The notes beneath the pieces are model-generated. The model was not told the origin of the DNA and did not search any database. It saw only the letters and a program-made list of their open reading frames with translations. From contig NZ_CP151275.1 of the NCBI RefSeq assembly GCF_038235435.1, forward strand, positions 2,852,001 through 2,916,000: a DNA stretch of 64,000 nucleotides, read 5' to 3'. The position numbers were made by a program, and so were the translations under genes. Each line of letters begins with the position of its first letter. Positions within the stretch are counted from its first letter, which is position 1. Source of the DNA: Niveibacterium sp. SC-1. Lineage in GTDB: Bacteria > Pseudomonadota > Gammaproteobacteria > Burkholderiales > Rhodocyclaceae. This document shows positions 8,268 through 16,024 of this stretch, one piece after another.

Positions 8268-8693
8268 ATGCTGCGCATTGCCCTGACGATTGCGCTCGCC
8301 GCCCTACCCCTCGCCGCCCAAGCGCAGGACATTCACAAGTGCGTGGCCAACGGCGCCGTGTCGTACTCAGACGCGCCCTGCCCGGCTGCGGCGCAGGCGA
8401 GCACCGTGGCGCCACCCCACCCAGTCTCGGACGAGAACTACTGGTCGGCGATGACGAATGGCTACGTGGCGCAGCAACGCATCAACGACCTGCATGCCGA
8501 CGAGATGGGGCGCGTTGCCGCGCGTGATGCTCGCGAGGCTGCCGCACGCGAAGCCACGGCACGGCGCGCCGAGCAGCTCGCCGCCGAAGAGCGCCGGCGC
8601 GCGGACATGATTGCCTTTGCCGATCGGCTGCGCGGCGACTGGGTGGCGCAGCCGTACCGGGCAAGTCACAGGCGGTGGCAGCGCGCCCGCTGA
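8268..8693 (+). CDS. Secreted DUF4124-type protein
   Basis: A 141-residue protein with a clear signal peptide (MLRIALTIALAALPLAAQAQ) followed by the DUF4124 pattern DIHKCVANGAVSYSDAPCP, then a long Arg/Ala/Glu helix (~90-140). GGAG lies upstream of the ATG. It is a short periplasmic protein of unknown role, downstream of and in the same direction as brnTA, so it looks like part of the same inserted cargo. DUF4124 proteins are usually chromosomal, so its presence inside a late phage operon is unusual. Confidence 0.75.
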   Translation: MLRIALTIALAALPLAAQAQDIHKCVANGAVSYSDAPCPAAAQASTVAPPHPVSDENYWSAMTNGYVAQQRINDLHADEMGRVAARDAREAAAREATARRAEQLAAEERRRADMIAFADRLRGDWVAQPYRASHRRWQRAR

Positions 8694-8696
8694 CCT

Positions 8697-8915
8697 TCAA
8701 GCAGATGGCTCGCCGTCCATTGCCCGATCTGCACCGAGCACCGAGTCCAAGCCTGCCTCGATGTCGTCTTCCGCCATCTGCTTTGCCTGCACAAGCTCAG
8801 CTGTCCGCCAACCGCGCGACCAGCGGCGTTCGTCGTCGGTGTGAACGTCGAAAGGATTGGCGTCGCGCCCGGCTCCCGCCACGTAGGCACGGAAGCCCTG
8901 CTCAAAAGCCTGCAT
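8697..8915 (-). CDS. Rmf/CrpP-fold small protein
   Basis: A 72-residue protein starting MQAFEQGFRAYVAGAGRDAN. The spacing of conserved residues (AFEQGFRAY, ANPFDVHTDDERRWSRGW) resembles the ribosome modulation factor / CrpP family, short basic proteins that bind RNA or ribosomes. ATG 8915 is chosen over an upstream GTG because GAGGGA precedes it. The C-terminal 25 residues are acidic, unlike Rmf itself. It ends 3 bases from the convergent DUF4124 gene. Function is inferred only from residue pattern. Confidence 0.55.
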   Translation of the reverse strand: MQAFEQGFRAYVAGAGRDANPFDVHTDDERRWSRGWRTAELVQAKQMAEDDIEAGLDSVLGADRAMDGEPSA

Positions 8916-8970
8916 GACTATTCCCTCAAGAATTGCCTTGATCGTAGGCCCATACAGGGAAAAGACCACA

Positions 8971-9921
8971 TCAAATGATGTGGTGGCCTGAGCGCTCGCC
9001 CAGCACGGCGTACGCCCGCAACGCCGTCTCGAAAACTGTGGTCACCCGCTCGGCCCAGTCCTGCATGGGCATGTCGGCGGCCGGCCCTTCGCCGGCCGGG
9101 ATCCAGAGGCGGACCACCTTCCCTGTGGTGCCCAGACGCACGCTGCGCACCGAGAGCCGGTTGCCGGCCCAGCGGCCGATCTGGGTGCTGGCGATGGCCT
9201 GGGCGGGGGCGGCGGGTTCGCCTTCGTCCTGGGCCCAGGCTTGCAGGGCGCGGTAGAGCTGGCCGGTGGTGCACGGGGCGAAGGGCACGGGCAGCTCGCC
9301 AGCGACCCAGGCGGCGGCGAAGCGTTCGGCGAGGGAGAAAGGGGCGGCTGGGGCTTCGAGCGCGGGGGCGAGTTCGTGCTCTTGGACGCCAAGCTCGGCG
9401 AGAAGGTCGACGCCTGTGTGCCGCAGCGTGGCGGCGGTGGCTGAGCGCACGGCGCGCAGGTGGCCGAGCTTGAGTGTGACCGCGGCGCGCATCAGGCCGT
9501 TGAAGCTGCGGGTGGCGGCCACGATGTGGTCGGCCCGGTGGGAGACCGAAGGCGGCAGCGGGTGCGCTGCGCCGGGCATGGCGTAGCTGCCGGTCTTGCG
9601 CAGGGTGGGCAGCACTTCGTGGGTGACCCAACGCTTGAAGCGCTTGGCCTCGGGTTTGCGGCTACCGAGCACCAGGCTGTACATGCCGGGCTCGCTGACG
9701 ATTGTCATCTGCTGGGGCGCCGAACCGAAATCGCCATGCTGGTTGCGCGAGGGGGTGTGAATTGAACTCACTCCCCTTTCGTCTTCGTCGAGCCTTTCCA
9801 GTGCCTTGCGATCCAGCGTCAGCGTGCTCAAGATGTCCGCGGCCACGAACCACGGCTCACCGTCCTGCATCACCACGCGCACGGCGTGGCTGTCGAAGGC
9901 GAAGGGGATCACCTCACTCAT
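8971..9921 (-). CDS. Bro-N antirepressor with a helicase-like C-terminal module
   Basis: A 316-residue protein. Residues 1-112 are a Bro-N domain (HAVRVVMQDGEPWFVAADIL, then VSEPGMYSLVLGSRKPEAKRF and VTHEVLPTLRKTGSY), a DNA-binding module found in phage antirepressors. Residues 198-304 align over about 107 positions with residues 341-447 of the phage helicase at 16244-17620, with roughly 40% identity by hand alignment. The ATG at 9921 overlaps the upstream gene by eight bases, so the two are coupled. It probably alters the lysis-lysogeny decision. Confidence 0.85.
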   Translation of the reverse strand: MSEVIPFAFDSHAVRVVMQDGEPWFVAADILSTLTLDRKALERLDEDERGVSSIHTPSRNQHGDFGSAPQQMTIVSEPGMYSLVLGSRKPEAKRFKRWVTHEVLPTLRKTGSYAMPGAAHPLPPSVSHRADHIVAATRSFNGLMRAAVTLKLGHLRAVRSATAATLRHTGVDLLAELGVQEHELAPALEAPAAPFSLAERFAAAWVAGELPVPFAPCTTGQLYRALQAWAQDEGEPAAPAQAIASTQIGRWAGNRLSVRSVRLGTTGKVVRLWIPAGEGPAADMPMQDWAERVTTVFETALRAYAVLGERSGHHII

Positions 9922-10345
9922 GGCCGCCTCCATGCATGCGGGCCTCGTTGGCGCGCCGTGCGGCGATCTCGGCAACGACTGCGTTGACACGGGCAAGGTC
10001 CTCGAACACGTCCATACGGTTGGCCTGGGCGCAAATGAGGCGTTCCAGGTGCGAGAAGAACCCCACCCAGTAGCCTTTGGCGCCGCCCTCGTCCCGGAAA
10101 TCGATGTCGGCCGCGATGCGGCCAAGGGTGTTCATGCCTGCCGCGCGAGGGTTGTCTTTGAGGTACTGGACGTAATGGGCGGCGCACTCGCGCCCGATGT
10201 CGCAGGCCAGTCCGTAGTCGTCGGTCGGCGGCACACGCCAGTAGCAGGATTGTTCGCGGACGCGACGGGGGATGCGCACGAAGGGCAGCGCACCGACGGT
10301 AGCGTTCGCATAGGACGCGCTGACGTGCAGCGAAGGGTTAGCCAT
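9914..10345 (-). CDS. Phage protein of unknown function upstream of the antirepressor
   Basis: A 143-residue protein beginning MANPSLHVSASYANATVGAL, preceded by TGGAG at good spacing. It contains a conserved-looking central part (CDIGRECAAHYVQYLKDNPR, GYWVGFFSHLERLICAQANR) but no recognised catalytic motif, signal peptide or membrane segment. It is overlapped by the antirepressor start, so the two act as a unit. Similar proteins are seen next to Bro genes in other prophages, but no function is known to me. Confidence 0.65.
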   Translation of the reverse strand: MANPSLHVSASYANATVGALPFVRIPRRVREQSCYWRVPPTDDYGLACDIGRECAAHYVQYLKDNPRAAGMNTLGRIAADIDFRDEGGAKGYWVGFFSHLERLICAQANRMDVFEDLARVNAVVAEIAARRANEARMHGGGHE

Positions 10346-10505
10346 GGCAGAACTCCAGTGTTGGTTGGAGGAGCCGCCAACCCCCTTCCAAAGGGGCGGG
10401 CAGCACCGAGCGCGTTGGAAGACCGGGAACACTGGGAACCGGCAGGGCTTGCGCCCTCGCGCCCGGGCCGCCCATAAAGGGGACGCGCCAAGGCGTGCGC
10501 ACATG

Positions 10506-10532
10506 AAAAAAGCCGCGTGCAGGCGCGGCTTT
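10506..10532 (-). terminator. Intrinsic terminator for leftward transcripts
   Basis: AAAGCCGCG (10509-10517) pairs with CGCGGCTTT (10524-10532). On the minus strand the stem is followed by six T residues (complement of 10506-10511). It would stop transcripts coming from the terminase-Mor side before the antirepressor unit. Confidence 0.7.
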
Positions 10533-10562
10533 GTGCGCCAGTGTGTCTTCCGGGCTTCCAAA

Positions 10563-10592
10563 CCCGTGCTGCGTTTGTTTGCGCAGCACGGG
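10563..10592. repeat. Perfect 11-bp inverted repeat
   Basis: CCCGTGCTGCG (10563-10573) and CGCAGCACGGG (10582-10592) flank an eight-base loop. There is no T-run on either side, so it is not a classical terminator. It lies in the 373-bp non-coding stretch 10346-10718, which also holds the terminator at 10506, a CCCCTT/AAGGGG hairpin near 10382, and AGGGGC-GGCG-GCCCCT near 10648. I see no gene there. Confidence 0.6.
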
Positions 10593-10718
10593 CAGGATAG
10601 GCCCGGAGGCGTGAACGGGTCAAGACGCACTTGGTCATGACCCTCAAGGGGCGGCGGCCCCTGTTGCTACACTCGGCGTTGCCAAACACCCGCAGTGCAG
10701 ACCTACACAGGAGCCACC

Positions 10719-10847
10719 ATGAAACCGATTCAGCCGCCGCCGCCGACGCCTCCGACGCCCTCGCCGGAGCGGCCAGCCCCCAAGACGTGGGTGCCGCCGG
10801 CTCGTATGCCGACGACGCCACCACCGCCGCCACCCAGCTCAGAGTGA
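10719..10847 (+). CDS. Proline-rich 42-residue microprotein
   Basis: ATG at 10719 follows CAGGAGCCACC, a strong ribosome binding site. The product, starting MKPIQPPPPTPPTPSPE, has about 20 prolines in 42 residues and a run of six near its end. It has no membrane segment. It ends seven bases before the ATG of the two-TM protein gene. Poly-proline runs slow ribosomes unless EF-P acts, so this could be a leader peptide for the downstream gene as well as a product in its own right. Confidence 0.55.
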   Translation: MKPIQPPPPTPPTPSPERPAPKTWVPPARMPTTPPPPPPSSE

Positions 10848-10854
10848 GACTGCC

Positions 10855-11334
10855 ATGACCAACGAAACCGCCGACCCCCTCCGCGTGGAGATGGAAAACA
10901 ACCTGCGCTACGAGATGTGCTTCGGGCTCATGCAGCGCCGGTTCTACGGCCGCCTGCGCGGCCTGTTCACGGCCTTGCAGTTTGTGGCCGGGTCGGCGGC
11001 TTTCGCTTCGATGGTGGCCCAACACCCGGACGTGACAGGATGGGCCGGGCTGTTGATGGCAGTCGTGATGGCGCTCGACATCGTCGTGGCCCCCGGGGAC
11101 AAGATCACCCAGATCGAGGCGCAACGGACTGCCGCGGTGCACCTCTACGCCGAAAGCGCCGAGCTGGATCCGAGAACGCTCCAGAAGCGCTGGGTCGCGC
11201 TGCAGGCGGCCGACGTACCGCAGATCACGTCCCTGGCGCTGCCGGCCGAACGCCGCACGCTGAGCGAACTGGGCTACCCGGTGCCCACTACGCCGATGCC
11301 GATGCTCAGCCGGCTGATGGCCGCTCTGGTATAG
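10855..11334 (+). CDS. Two-transmembrane-segment accessory protein, SLATT-like layout
   Basis: A 159-residue protein. Residues ~35-56 (GLFTALQFVAGSAAFASMVA) and ~62-80 (GWAGLLMAVVMALDIVVAP) are adjacent membrane segments, followed by a soluble helix-rich tail (KITQIEAQRTAAVHLYAESA). That order, two membrane helices then helices, is also seen in SLATT-type effectors and in superinfection exclusion proteins, but I see no diagnostic motif. It is on the plus strand inside a leftward operon, so it is probably an accessory gene expressed from its own promoter. Function unknown. Confidence 0.65.
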   Translation: MTNETADPLRVEMENNLRYEMCFGLMQRRFYGRLRGLFTALQFVAGSAAFASMVAQHPDVTGWAGLLMAVVMALDIVVAPGDKITQIEAQRTAAVHLYAESAELDPRTLQKRWVALQAADVPQITSLALPAERRTLSELGYPVPTTPMPMLSRLMAALV

Positions 11335-11355
11335 CGAAGTGACACAGGAGCAGAC

Positions 11356-11715
11356 ATGCGAGACATGGACGTGGTGAGAAAAATGGTGCTCGCGCTCAGC
11401 ACTGCGGAAGTTCCGCTGGGCGAGGTCGAGGGCGTGTCTGCGAGCGATTTCATCCTGCACGCCTGCTTGCTGATGGAAGCAGAGCTGGCGATCGGGACGA
11501 AGACATCTTCCTCCTCGCGGCCCGGCTTCCCGAACGCGGTGGTCCTTCACCGCCTCACGTGGGCCGGATACGACTTCGCCGACCAGATCCGGGACGACAC
11601 GTTGTGGCAGAAGGCGAAGGAGCATGTCATTCAACCCGCAGGCTCATTCGCTTTTGGGATTCTGGGCGAGTTCCTGAAGGCCGAGATCCGCAAGCGCATC
11701 CCAGGACTTGGCTAG
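11356..11715 (+). CDS. DUF2513 family protein
   Basis: A 119-residue protein with the DUF2513 signature: opening MRDMDVVRKMVLAL, then ASDFILHACLLMEAELAIG, and LTWAGYDFADQIRDDTLWQK. The fold looks like a winged helix. DUF2513 proteins are common in prophages and mobile elements but have no established role. It follows the two-TM gene by 21 bases with an ACAGGAG site and is probably co-transcribed with it. Its last 72 bases overlap a convergent minus-strand gene. Confidence 0.85.
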   Translation: MRDMDVVRKMVLALSTAEVPLGEVEGVSASDFILHACLLMEAELAIGTKTSSSSRPGFPNAVVLHRLTWAGYDFADQIRDDTLWQKAKEHVIQPAGSFAFGILGEFLKAEIRKRIPGLG

Positions 11716-11898
11716 CGCGCTGAGCTCGCCGGCCAGCCGCAGGGCCTCGCATGCACCGAAGTCCATGATGCGGCGCTCGACCGGGTCGGTGCGCAAGTCG
11801 ACGCCGTCGAGGCGCCGGTAGCCTTCCGCCTCCCAGCGCTTAGCGAGCTCACGCAGCTCGGCGATGCAGCGGGCGGGGGTGAGACTTTGCGTGTTCAT
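11644..11898 (-). CDS. Small phage protein upstream of the late module cargo
   Basis: An 84-residue, mostly helical protein starting MNTQSLTPARCIAELRELAK, with GGAG six bases before the ATG at 11898. It has no recognisable domain. It follows the Mor gene in the same direction and overlaps the 3' end of the convergent DUF2513 gene by 72 bases. The overlapping part codes sensibly in both strands, so it may be shorter than shown. Confidence 0.55.
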   Translation of the reverse strand: MNTQSLTPARCIAELRELAKRWEAEGYRRLDGVDLRTDPVERRIMDFGACEALRLAGELSALAKSWDALADLGLQELAQNPKSE

Positions 11899-11936
11899 AG
11901 GGGCTCCGTGAGGTGTGAAGGGGCCAAGGCGCGCCA

Positions 11937-12251
11937 TCACGCCGCCTCACCCTGGCGCGGGCGCTCACCCACCACGCGATACACGGTGGTCTTCGACACG
12001 CCATAGCGCCGGCAAACTTCGGCGAGATTGCGGCCGGTGAAGTCGCGCAGGATGGCGGCGTCGCGCTGGGCGCGGTCGACCTCGAGGCGCTTGGGGCAAT
12101 AGACCTCGGCGCCACCCACACGGGTGCTCATGTGGCGCACGAGCTGCTCGCCCAGGCGGGCGGCGTCCTGTTCCGGCATGCCCATCTCGTCGCGCAGCGC
12201 GGATGTGAGGATGCTGAGGAGGCGGATGGAGCGATCAATCTGGGCGGTCAT
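11937..12251 (-). CDS. Mor-family transcription activator
   Basis: A 104-residue protein. Residues ~10-60 are the Mor dimerisation domain (RLLSILTSALRDEMGMPEQD, GGAEVYCPKR). Residues ~70-98 are a helix-turn-helix (ILRDFTGRNLAEVCRRYGVS then KTTVYRVV). Mor in phage Mu switches on middle genes; here the activator sits inside the late operon, so it may drive head and tail genes. ATG 12251 overlaps the terminase stop as ATGA. A longer frame is possible but adds only low-complexity Arg-rich sequence. Confidence 0.85.
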   Translation of the reverse strand: MTAQIDRSIRLLSILTSALRDEMGMPEQDAARLGEQLVRHMSTRVGGAEVYCPKRLEVDRAQRDAAILRDFTGRNLAEVCRRYGVSKTTVYRVVGERPRQGEAA

Positions 12252-14191
12252 AGGCGGGAGCTCCAGGCGTCGCTGGCGATGCTGCGTTTGCGCACAGCCG
12301 GCGCGGGTTTCGGGATGACGATTTCTGCGGGCGCGGGCTCTGCGTTGGGCTGCGCCGCGAAGAGGTCGCGCGTGGGCGGGTAGAGGACGGAAGCCATGCG
12401 CGCCCATTCATGCGGCTGCTTCTTGTGCAGGCCCAGGAGGTTGGCGGCGGCGAGGTTGTACACGCAGAGGTCGAGGGCTTCGTTCCGCTCGCCGTTGCCC
12501 TTGACCCATTCGCTGTACTGGTGGCCCTTGCGGTATTTGACGATGCGCCGCTCGGCGGTGAGCTGGGTGTAGTACTCGTCGGGCAAGTCGCGGCTGAAGT
12601 GGATGGCGCCCGGGCCTTCGGCGAGCAGCCAGCGGTGGGCGATCCAGTCCTTCGCGGTATCGGTGCCGACGTGCCAGAGCTCGACGCCCTGGCGCTCGCT
12701 GCGACCGCGCCAGTTCAGATCCATGAGCGCGGGCTTGCTGGCAATGACCGGGCGCCCCGGGCGGCTCGCGCCTTTGATGGCCACGACCTTGCGGTGCTTG
12801 CGCGGGCGGCAGAAGTTGTAGACGTCCTGCGTGTTGTGGCCGCCCGAGTCGATGCAGGTAGCAGCAATCGTCATGGGCAGGCCGGCGGCGTTGATGAGCG
12901 GCGCGAGCAGGATGCGTTCAAGCTCTTGCCACACGGCGTCTTCAGACGGCGCGCCCCAGAGCACCTGGTGGTCCACGACCCAGCGTTCCATGCCGGCACC
13001 CCAGCCCATGACGGTGACTTCCAGGCGGCTGGGCTGGACGTCGACCGAGGCGGTGAGCACCAGCACGCCGGCGGCGATGCTGCGCAGCGCGTAGGGCTCG
13101 GCGCGGGCCTGGAGCACGTCCGCACGCACCATGGCAACGCTGGTGTCGTATTCGAGGGCGAGGCGCGTGTTGTAGAAGACCTGCATGGGGCCGTGGTCGC
13201 CGCGGTCCAGCGCGGCCTTGGCCTTGCGGTACTGACGCATGAGGGCGAGCCAGCTGGTCCAGCCGAGCGGCATGTAGAGGGCGCTGAGCTGGAAGCTCAC
13301 GGTGAGGCCATCGCCGGGCGCCGTTGCCTGCCAGTGACCGCCGGCGAGCATCTGGGTCTTGGCGCCTTCTTCGATCTCGCAGCCGCATTCACAGCACACG
13401 TACCAGGCGCGCGTGAGCGCTTCGTCGGCGTGCAGGCCTTCCCACTCCAGGGGCTGCCGGTGATCGCAGTGCGGGCACGGCACGTGGTAGCGGCGCTGGT
13501 CGCCCTGGCGGTAGAGCTTGGCGATGCGGGACTGGTGCTTGATGGTGGGCGAGCTGGTGTAGTAGCCCTTGGAGTTGTATTCGAAGGTGGAGCGGCGAGC
13601 GTCGGCCAGATCGACGGGGTCACCCTCGCCGTCGACGCTGTCGGCCCAGCGATCCACCTCATCGCCCCAGACGTAGCGTGCGGGGATTTCGGCGAGGTTG
13701 GAGGCGGATCCGGCGGTGGTCACATAGAGCGTGCCGCCGTCGAATTCCTTGGTATCCACGGTGTTGCGGGAGTCACGGCTGCGCGGCGGGGCGACGCGGG
13801 CCTTGAGCACGGGCACCGCGTCGATGGTGGCCGCGATGCGGGCGGAGACGCGCTTGGTGATGCCCAAGGTGGGCAGGAGCACGAGCATGTTGGCCGGGGC
13901 CTGGTGAATGCCGGCCGCGATGAAGTTAAGCCCGGTCTGCGTCTTGAGCATCTGCGAGGCGCCCATCACCACCACCGTGCGGCACGGGTGGCCCGGCGAG
14001 AGGCAGCGGGCGACCTCAGCGGCATAGGGCGTGCGCGCGCCGTTGTAGTGGCCTGGCTCGGCCGCGCCGGACTTCTTCGGGATGACCATGTACTGGTCGG
14101 CCCATTCATCGATCCACATGTCGGGGTCGGGCTCCAGCCCGGAGGCGAAGCCATCCCGGTAGGCGAGGAAGCCGTCGGCGATCGCACCCAT
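12248..14191 (-). CDS. Terminase large subunit, GpA family
   Basis: A 647-residue packaging ATPase-nuclease. The ATPase segment includes VVVMGASQMLKTQTGLNFIA (Walker A-like) and the YVWGDEVDRW box with the acidic catalytic pair. A Cys pair motif (CPHCDHRQPLEWEG, CCECGCEIEEG) and the C-terminal nuclease part with CIDSGGHNTQDVYNFCR follow, as in GpA terminases. ATG 14191 overlaps the small subunit stop as TGATG; a GTG three bases upstream is possible. It cuts concatemers and pumps DNA through the portal. Confidence 0.95.
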   Translation of the reverse strand: MGAIADGFLAYRDGFASGLEPDPDMWIDEWADQYMVIPKKSGAAEPGHYNGARTPYAAEVARCLSPGHPCRTVVVMGASQMLKTQTGLNFIAAGIHQAPANMLVLLPTLGITKRVSARIAATIDAVPVLKARVAPPRSRDSRNTVDTKEFDGGTLYVTTAGSASNLAEIPARYVWGDEVDRWADSVDGEGDPVDLADARRSTFEYNSKGYYTSSPTIKHQSRIAKLYRQGDQRRYHVPCPHCDHRQPLEWEGLHADEALTRAWYVCCECGCEIEEGAKTQMLAGGHWQATAPGDGLTVSFQLSALYMPLGWTSWLALMRQYRKAKAALDRGDHGPMQVFYNTRLALEYDTSVAMVRADVLQARAEPYALRSIAAGVLVLTASVDVQPSRLEVTVMGWGAGMERWVVDHQVLWGAPSEDAVWQELERILLAPLINAAGLPMTIAATCIDSGGHNTQDVYNFCRPRKHRKVVAIKGASRPGRPVIASKPALMDLNWRGRSERQGVELWHVGTDTAKDWIAHRWLLAEGPGAIHFSRDLPDEYYTQLTAERRIVKYRKGHQYSEWVKGNGERNEALDLCVYNLAAANLLGLHKKQPHEWARMASVLYPPTRDLFAAQPNAEPAPAEIVIPKPAPAVRKRSIASDAWSSRL

Positions 14192-14790
14192 CACGCGGCC
14201 TCCTGCTCGGCGGGTGCATCCTCGCGCAGGATCTTGCTCACCTGGTCGAGCGGGCGACGCAGCTCTTCGCGCAGGCGCCGCTCGATCGTGGCCGGATCGG
14301 TGAGCGACGCGATCTCCGCGGCCACCTTGGCCGGCACAGCCAGGATCATGTCGCGCAGCAGGCGGCCGGCCTCGAAGGCGGCGCGATGCACGTCCGCTCG
14401 CGGCACGAGACTCTCCGCCAGCCTGTGCAGCTCGATCTCGGCTTTGGCGGCCTCGGCCTGCTCGCGGCGTGTCTTCGCCACCCAGTAGGGATTGCCGCCC
14501 TCCTCCCCTCCGCCATCCGCACCGCCCGTCCCCTGGGCCGCGGCACCGCTACCCACGGCAGCCAGGCGGGGGGCATTGGCGCGAGCGGACTGCAGGGTGT
14601 CCGTGTGCCGGGTCCACTGGATGTCCGCCACCTCGGGGTCGATCTTCGCCCGCCCCTTTTCGTCGGCCACGGTGGTGATGCGCCCGGTCTCGATCGCCTT
14701 TTGCACCGCGCGCAGCGTCGTGCCACCCAGGCCGCGCGCCTTGCGGTGCTCCGCGTACTCGCGATACCCCATCAGTTGCCGACGACCCAT
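14191..14790 (-). CDS. Terminase small subunit, Nu1-like
   Basis: A 199-residue protein. Its N-terminal part (MGYREYAEHRKARGLGGTTL, RAVQKAIETGRITTVADE) looks like a winged-helix DNA-binding domain. A Gly/Ala linker and a helical C-terminus (REQAEAAKAEIELHRLAESL) typical of small terminases follow. It recognises the packaging site and recruits the large subunit, to which it is coupled. GAGGT eight bases upstream supports ATG 14790. Confidence 0.8.
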   Translation of the reverse strand: MGRRQLMGYREYAEHRKARGLGGTTLRAVQKAIETGRITTVADEKGRAKIDPEVADIQWTRHTDTLQSARANAPRLAAVGSGAAAQGTGGADGGGEEGGNPYWVAKTRREQAEAAKAEIELHRLAESLVPRADVHRAAFEAGRLLRDMILAVPAKVAAEIASLTDPATIERRLREELRRPLDQVSKILREDAPAEQEAA

Positions 14791-14920
14791 GTTGACTACC
14801 TCACAGCCACAAAACGACCCAACCGACTACCCCACCGAAAACCCACCCGCTGCCACGCCGACGAGGTGCGCATTACCCTTGCGGGAGGGGGCGGGAAGGA
14901 CCCGTGAAAGATGGCGCGCG

Positions 14921-15745
14921 TCATGCTCGTGCGTCCGCCATGGCTGCGCGCAGGTTCTTGCGGAACTCCTGCTCGAACTGCTCGCTGACCACGCGGGCCA
15001 CGTTCTCTTGAAGGTGGATGCGCTGCCGGTAGACCGGCGTGCGGACGAAGGCCACGATGCACTTGACCTGCGAGCCGTGAATACCGGACTTGGCCCAGAT
15101 GCCTGGTGCCAGGTTCTGACGGCGGCCGTGCTGCCAAGAGCCACCACCGAACCAGGCGCCCTTGCCGCGGCTCACGAAGTACGCGACGCCCCCGATGGTG
15201 GCGAAGCCGCGAGCGCTCTTGCCGCGGCGCTCCACCCTGGCTTTGCCCTTGGCCGTCTTGTTCGCGCTGTAGCCCTGCTCGCCGAAGGCCTTGAGGTAGG
15301 ACATGAGTTGCACCACCGTGCCCGAGGAAAGGTTGCCGTAGGCATCGAGCTTGGCGCCCTCGCCTGGCACAGCCGCCCAGTCCGTGCCGAGGTAGCCCAT
15401 GCGGCGCAGTGCGCCTTCGAGGCCCTTGAAGCGACGCTGCCCGCCGGTGAATTCGTGGCCCAGGATGTCCGCCGGCGTCTTGCCCTGCTTGCTCGGGTTC
15501 GTGTCCTTGAGCCCCACGCTGGCTTCCAGGCGCGCCTTGGTCGCGCTGCGGACGACGAGCGAGCGCAGGGTGAAAGGTGTAGGCCGGTCGAAGACCGTGG
15601 CCATTTCCTTGTACGTCTTGGCCTCGCCGGCCTTGGCCATGGCGGTGAGCGTCTTCGCCGTGGCGAAGGGGATCTGCTTCGAGCCCAGGGCGCCCAGCTC
15701 GCGAACGACCCTGCCGGTGTCGGCCACGATATCGACCTTGATCAC
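14921..15745 (-). CDS. Phage protein of unknown function, possibly virion assembly
   Basis: A 274-residue basic protein. The start is GTG 15745, which overlaps the previous stop as GTGA; this is preferred to a much longer frame with an implausible Arg-rich N-terminus. The segment FATAKTLTAMAKAGEAKTY followed by VFDRPTPFTLRSLVV is shared by a phage family found near packaging or tail genes. The helical N-terminus recalls gpZ-type minor tail proteins, but I cannot confirm that. Its place between replication and terminase genes is unusual for a tail protein. Confidence 0.6.
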   Translation of the reverse strand: MIKVDIVADTGRVVRELGALGSKQIPFATAKTLTAMAKAGEAKTYKEMATVFDRPTPFTLRSLVVRSATKARLEASVGLKDTNPSKQGKTPADILGHEFTGGQRRFKGLEGALRRMGYLGTDWAAVPGEGAKLDAYGNLSSGTVVQLMSYLKAFGEQGYSANKTAKGKARVERRGKSARGFATIGGVAYFVSRGKGAWFGGGSWQHGRRQNLAPGIWAKSGIHGSQVKCIVAFVRTPVYRQRIHLQENVARVVSEQFEQEFRKNLRAAMADARA

Positions 15746-15984
15746 GCCAGCACCTTGCGCGCTGCGCGCTGGGCTGCGGTGGAAACCACCAGGGCGTCGC
15801 CGCTCACGCCGTGCTCGGCAGACAGGCGTTCGCTGGCTTCCTCGGCACCAGGCTTGCCAACGTAGTGCTCGCCCTCGCGGAACCAGCAGCTGCCGTCCTT
15901 GAGGCCTGCGCGCATGGCGGTGTTGATCTCGTCGGCGCCGAAGGCCTCGCGCAGGGCATCGACCCACTCAGCGCACAAAGGCAT
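15742..15984 (-). CDS. Small phage protein beside the candidate origin
   Basis: An 80-residue protein starting MPLCAEWVDALREAFGADEI, with GAGGG close upstream; ATG 15996 is an alternative giving 84 residues. The DALREAFGADEINTAMRAGL segment looks like a helix-turn-helix or packing helix pair. No function is known to me. It is coupled to the next gene by a GTGA overlap and is the first gene after the GTTAC repeats. Confidence 0.6.
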   Translation of the reverse strand: MPLCAEWVDALREAFGADEINTAMRAGLKDGSCWFREGEHYVGKPGAEEASERLSAEHGVSGDALVVSTAAQRAARKVLA

Positions 15985-16024
15985 CTTTTCCCTCATCTCT
16001 TTTTTCCTTTGAAGAGGAGAGCCC

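Noticed and set aside
10631-10858. A 75-residue plus-strand frame
   Set aside because: It shares bases with the proline-rich microprotein in another phase; the latter has the ribosome binding site.
12410-14488. A 692-residue plus-strand open frame
   Set aside because: Antisense shadow of the large terminase in GC-rich DNA; no recognisable domain and no ribosome binding site.
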